From: Accumulibacter sp.
GTDB lineage: Bacteria; Pseudomonadota; Gammaproteobacteria; Burkholderiales; Rhodocyclaceae
NCBI GenBank assembly: GCA_003538495.1
Contig: DPSD01000396.1
Span: 3,086 to 10,122, forward strand
Direction of reading: 5' to 3'
Length of the DNA stretch: 7,037 nt
The translations under genes were made by a program, and so were the position numbers. Of the stretch, positions 5,968 to 7,037 are shown in pieces (the stretch's first letter is position 1; each line of letters begins with the position of its first letter). A model generated the notes under the pieces. It saw only the letters and a list, made by a program, of their open reading frames with translations, was not told the origin of the DNA and made no database searches.

Positions 5968-6786
5968 ATGGCAACGTACGCTATTGGCGACATTCAGGGC
6001 TGTTTCGATTCGCTGCTGCAGCTCCTGGACAAGTGCCGTTTCGATCCGGCGTGCGACCGTCTGTGGCTGGTCGGCGACATCGTCAACCGTGGCCCGCGCT
6101 CCCTGGAAACGCTGCGTTTCGTTCGCGATCTGGGCCCGGCCGCAACGACCGTACTGGGCAATCACGACCTCTACCTGCTGATGGTCGCCGCCGGATTTGA
6201 CCGGCGGGGCAAGGGCGACACGCTCGACGAAATCCTCGATGCACCCGACTGCCAGGAATTGATGGATTGGCTACGGCATCGGCCGCTATGCCATCAGGAA
6301 GGCGAATTCTGCCTGGTCCATGCCGGCCTGTTGCCGCAGTGGACGGTGGCCCGAGCGCGCGCGCTGGCCGCAGAGGTCGAAGCGGTGCTCGCTGGCCCGA
6401 GCTATCTGGATTTCATGGCCAATATGTGGGGTAGCGAGCCGGCAGCTTGGAGCGACGACCTGGAAGGCTGGGCGCGCTTGCGGGTGATCGTCAACGCGAT
6501 GACCAGGATGCGCCTCTGTTCAGCTGACGGCGTGATGGAGTTCAAGACCAAAGGCGAGCTGGCGAGCGCGCCGGCCGACCTGCTGCCATGGTTCGAGGTC
6601 CCGGGCAGACTGAGCGCCGGCGACGTTCTGGTCACCGGCCACTGGTCGGCACTCGGGCTGAGGATCGAGCCCAACTTGCTGGCGCTCGATTCGGGTTGCC
6701 TGTGGGGCCGCCATCTGACGGCCGTTCGCCTTGACGACCGCGAGGTTTTCCAGGTCGATTGCTCGCCCGGCGAAGCACAGGGATGA
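5968..6786 (+). CDS. apaH: Symmetrical bis(5'-nucleosyl)-tetraphosphatase ApaH
   Basis: ApaH hydrolyses diadenosine tetraphosphate to two ADP, limiting this alarmone-like dinucleotide, and can also act on Np4-capped RNA. The 272-residue product matches the family's length of about 270-280. Metallophosphoesterase motifs are in order: GDIQG at 7-11, GDIVNRGP at 36-43, GNHD at 64-67, VHAG with H118 and GHW with H225. Family signatures [15 protein letters not shown] (176-182) and LDSGCLWG (240-247) are also present. The Gln in GDIQG replaces the His of the general GDxHG motif; this is a common ApaH variant and not a defect. GGAAAG at 5961-5966 lies just before the start and the galE stop is nine bases upstream, so the gene is the second of an apparent operon. 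Confidence 0.97.
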   Translation: MATYAIGDIQGCFDSLLQLLDKCRFDPACDRLWLVGDIVNRGPRSLETLRFVRDLGPAATTVLGNHDLYLLMVAAGFDRRGKGDTLDEILDAPDCQELMDWLRHRPLCHQEGEFCLVHAGLLPQWTVARARALAAEVEAVLAGPSYLDFMANMWGSEPAAWSDDLEGWARLRVIVNAMTRMRLCSADGVMEFKTKGELASAPADLLPWFEVPGRLSAGDVLVTGHWSALGLRIEPNLLALDSGCLWGRHLTAVRLDDREVFQVDCSPGEAQG

Positions 6787-6835
6787 GCTGAAACCCTGCC
6801 GGCGCGAGAAAGACAGCAGCCCGCAAGCGCCTGCC

Positions 6836-6844
6836 TGCTAGAAT
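6836..6844 (+). promoter_or_regulatory. Extended -10 promoter motif TGCTAGAAT
   Basis: TGCTAGAAT combines the TGn extension with TAGAAT, five of six matches to TATAAT. It lies 27 bases before the ATG at 6872, giving a leader of roughly 20 bases. No good -35 is seen 17 bases upstream, as is typical of extended -10 promoters. It would let the downstream gene be expressed independently of galE-apaH. Confidence 0.5.
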
Positions 6845-6871
6845 CGCCGCAGCACATTCCCGGAGAATGCC

Positions 6872-7037
6872 ATGCGCAGCGGACGGCAAATCAGGCAGCG
6901 CGGGCGGGCAGCGATACACGCCGCGCTGGCAGCAGTGGCGCTGGCGATCGCCGGTTTCCTGGCCATCGGCAACCTGCCGCAGCAGGCCAAGGACCAGGCG
7001 GCGACCGCTGGCGTCCGTTTCGAAGTGGTCGACGGCG
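6872..7037 (+). CDS. Secreted or membrane-anchored protein of unknown function (3' partial)
   Basis: The frame runs from ATG 6872 to the window edge, giving 55 codons. GGAG at 6862-6865 is six bases upstream of this ATG. The protein begins with a strongly basic head (MRSGRQIRQRGRAAIH), then a hydrophobic stretch of about 20 residues (AALAAVALAIAGFLAIG), then a polar segment (NLPQQAKDQAATAG). This is the plan of a signal peptide or an N-terminal membrane anchor facing the periplasm. An alternative ATG at 6867 in another frame is also open but gives a Trp/Arg-rich product and is too close to GGAG. The family cannot be recognised from this fragment. The gap from apaH is 85 bases and contains its own promoter motif. 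Confidence 0.7.
   Translation, partial: MRSGRQIRQRGRAAIHAALAAVALAIAGFLAIGNLPQQAKDQAATAGVRFEVVDG

Noticed and set aside
5986..6000. Gln in place of His in the ApaH GDxHG motif as an inactivating change
   Set aside because: GDIQG or GDLQG is a frequent natural variant in ApaH proteins, and all other metal-binding motifs are intact.
5320..6165. - strand frame of 281 codons across galE and apaH
   Set aside because: It is antisense to two confidently identified genes and its translation has no recognisable family.

Overview
The window looks like chromosomal DNA from a GC-rich Gram-negative bacterium, most likely a betaproteobacterium. The clues are the high GC content, a PAS-GGDEF-EAL signalling protein, a short H-NS protein with the betaproteobacterial TWSGRGKAPNWL core, and MutY and ApaH sequences close in layout to proteobacterial homologues. 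Rhodocyclales is a plausible guess, but the order cannot be fixed from this sequence alone. I see no tRNA, rRNA, CRISPR array, transposase or phage gene.

Layout from left to right: (1) the 3' part of a multi-PAS GGDEF-EAL protein on the + strand, cut by the left edge; (2) a 38-base convergent gap with a small hairpin; (3) mutY on the - strand; (4) a roughly 385-base non-coding stretch that is poorer in GC than its surroundings and unusually structured; (5) a flavin reductase-like gene on +; (6) a 209-base gap with a tandem octamer repeat and a terminator-like hairpin plus T7; (7) a 102-residue H-NS family gene on +; (8) a gap opening with a long hairpin; (9) galE and apaH on +, 9 bases apart and almost certainly one transcript; (10) a short gap with an extended -10 promoter, then the start of a secreted or membrane-anchored protein cut by the right edge.

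The genes are mostly housekeeping or regulatory and do not form one obvious pathway. The first protein should make and/or break c-di-GMP in response to PAS-sensed signals. MutY removes adenine opposite 8-oxoguanine. The flavin reductase would supply reduced flavin to an unidentified partner. The H-NS protein is a nucleoid and silencing factor. GalE interconverts UDP-hexoses for surface polysaccharides, and ApaH degrades Ap4A.

I found no clear new multi-gene system. The most interesting leads are non-coding: the structured mutY/flavin reductase intergenic region, which could encode a leftward leader or small RNA, and the terminator-like element in front of the H-NS gene. At protein level the best lead is a Cys at the substrate-gate position of GalE, which predicts a broader substrate range.
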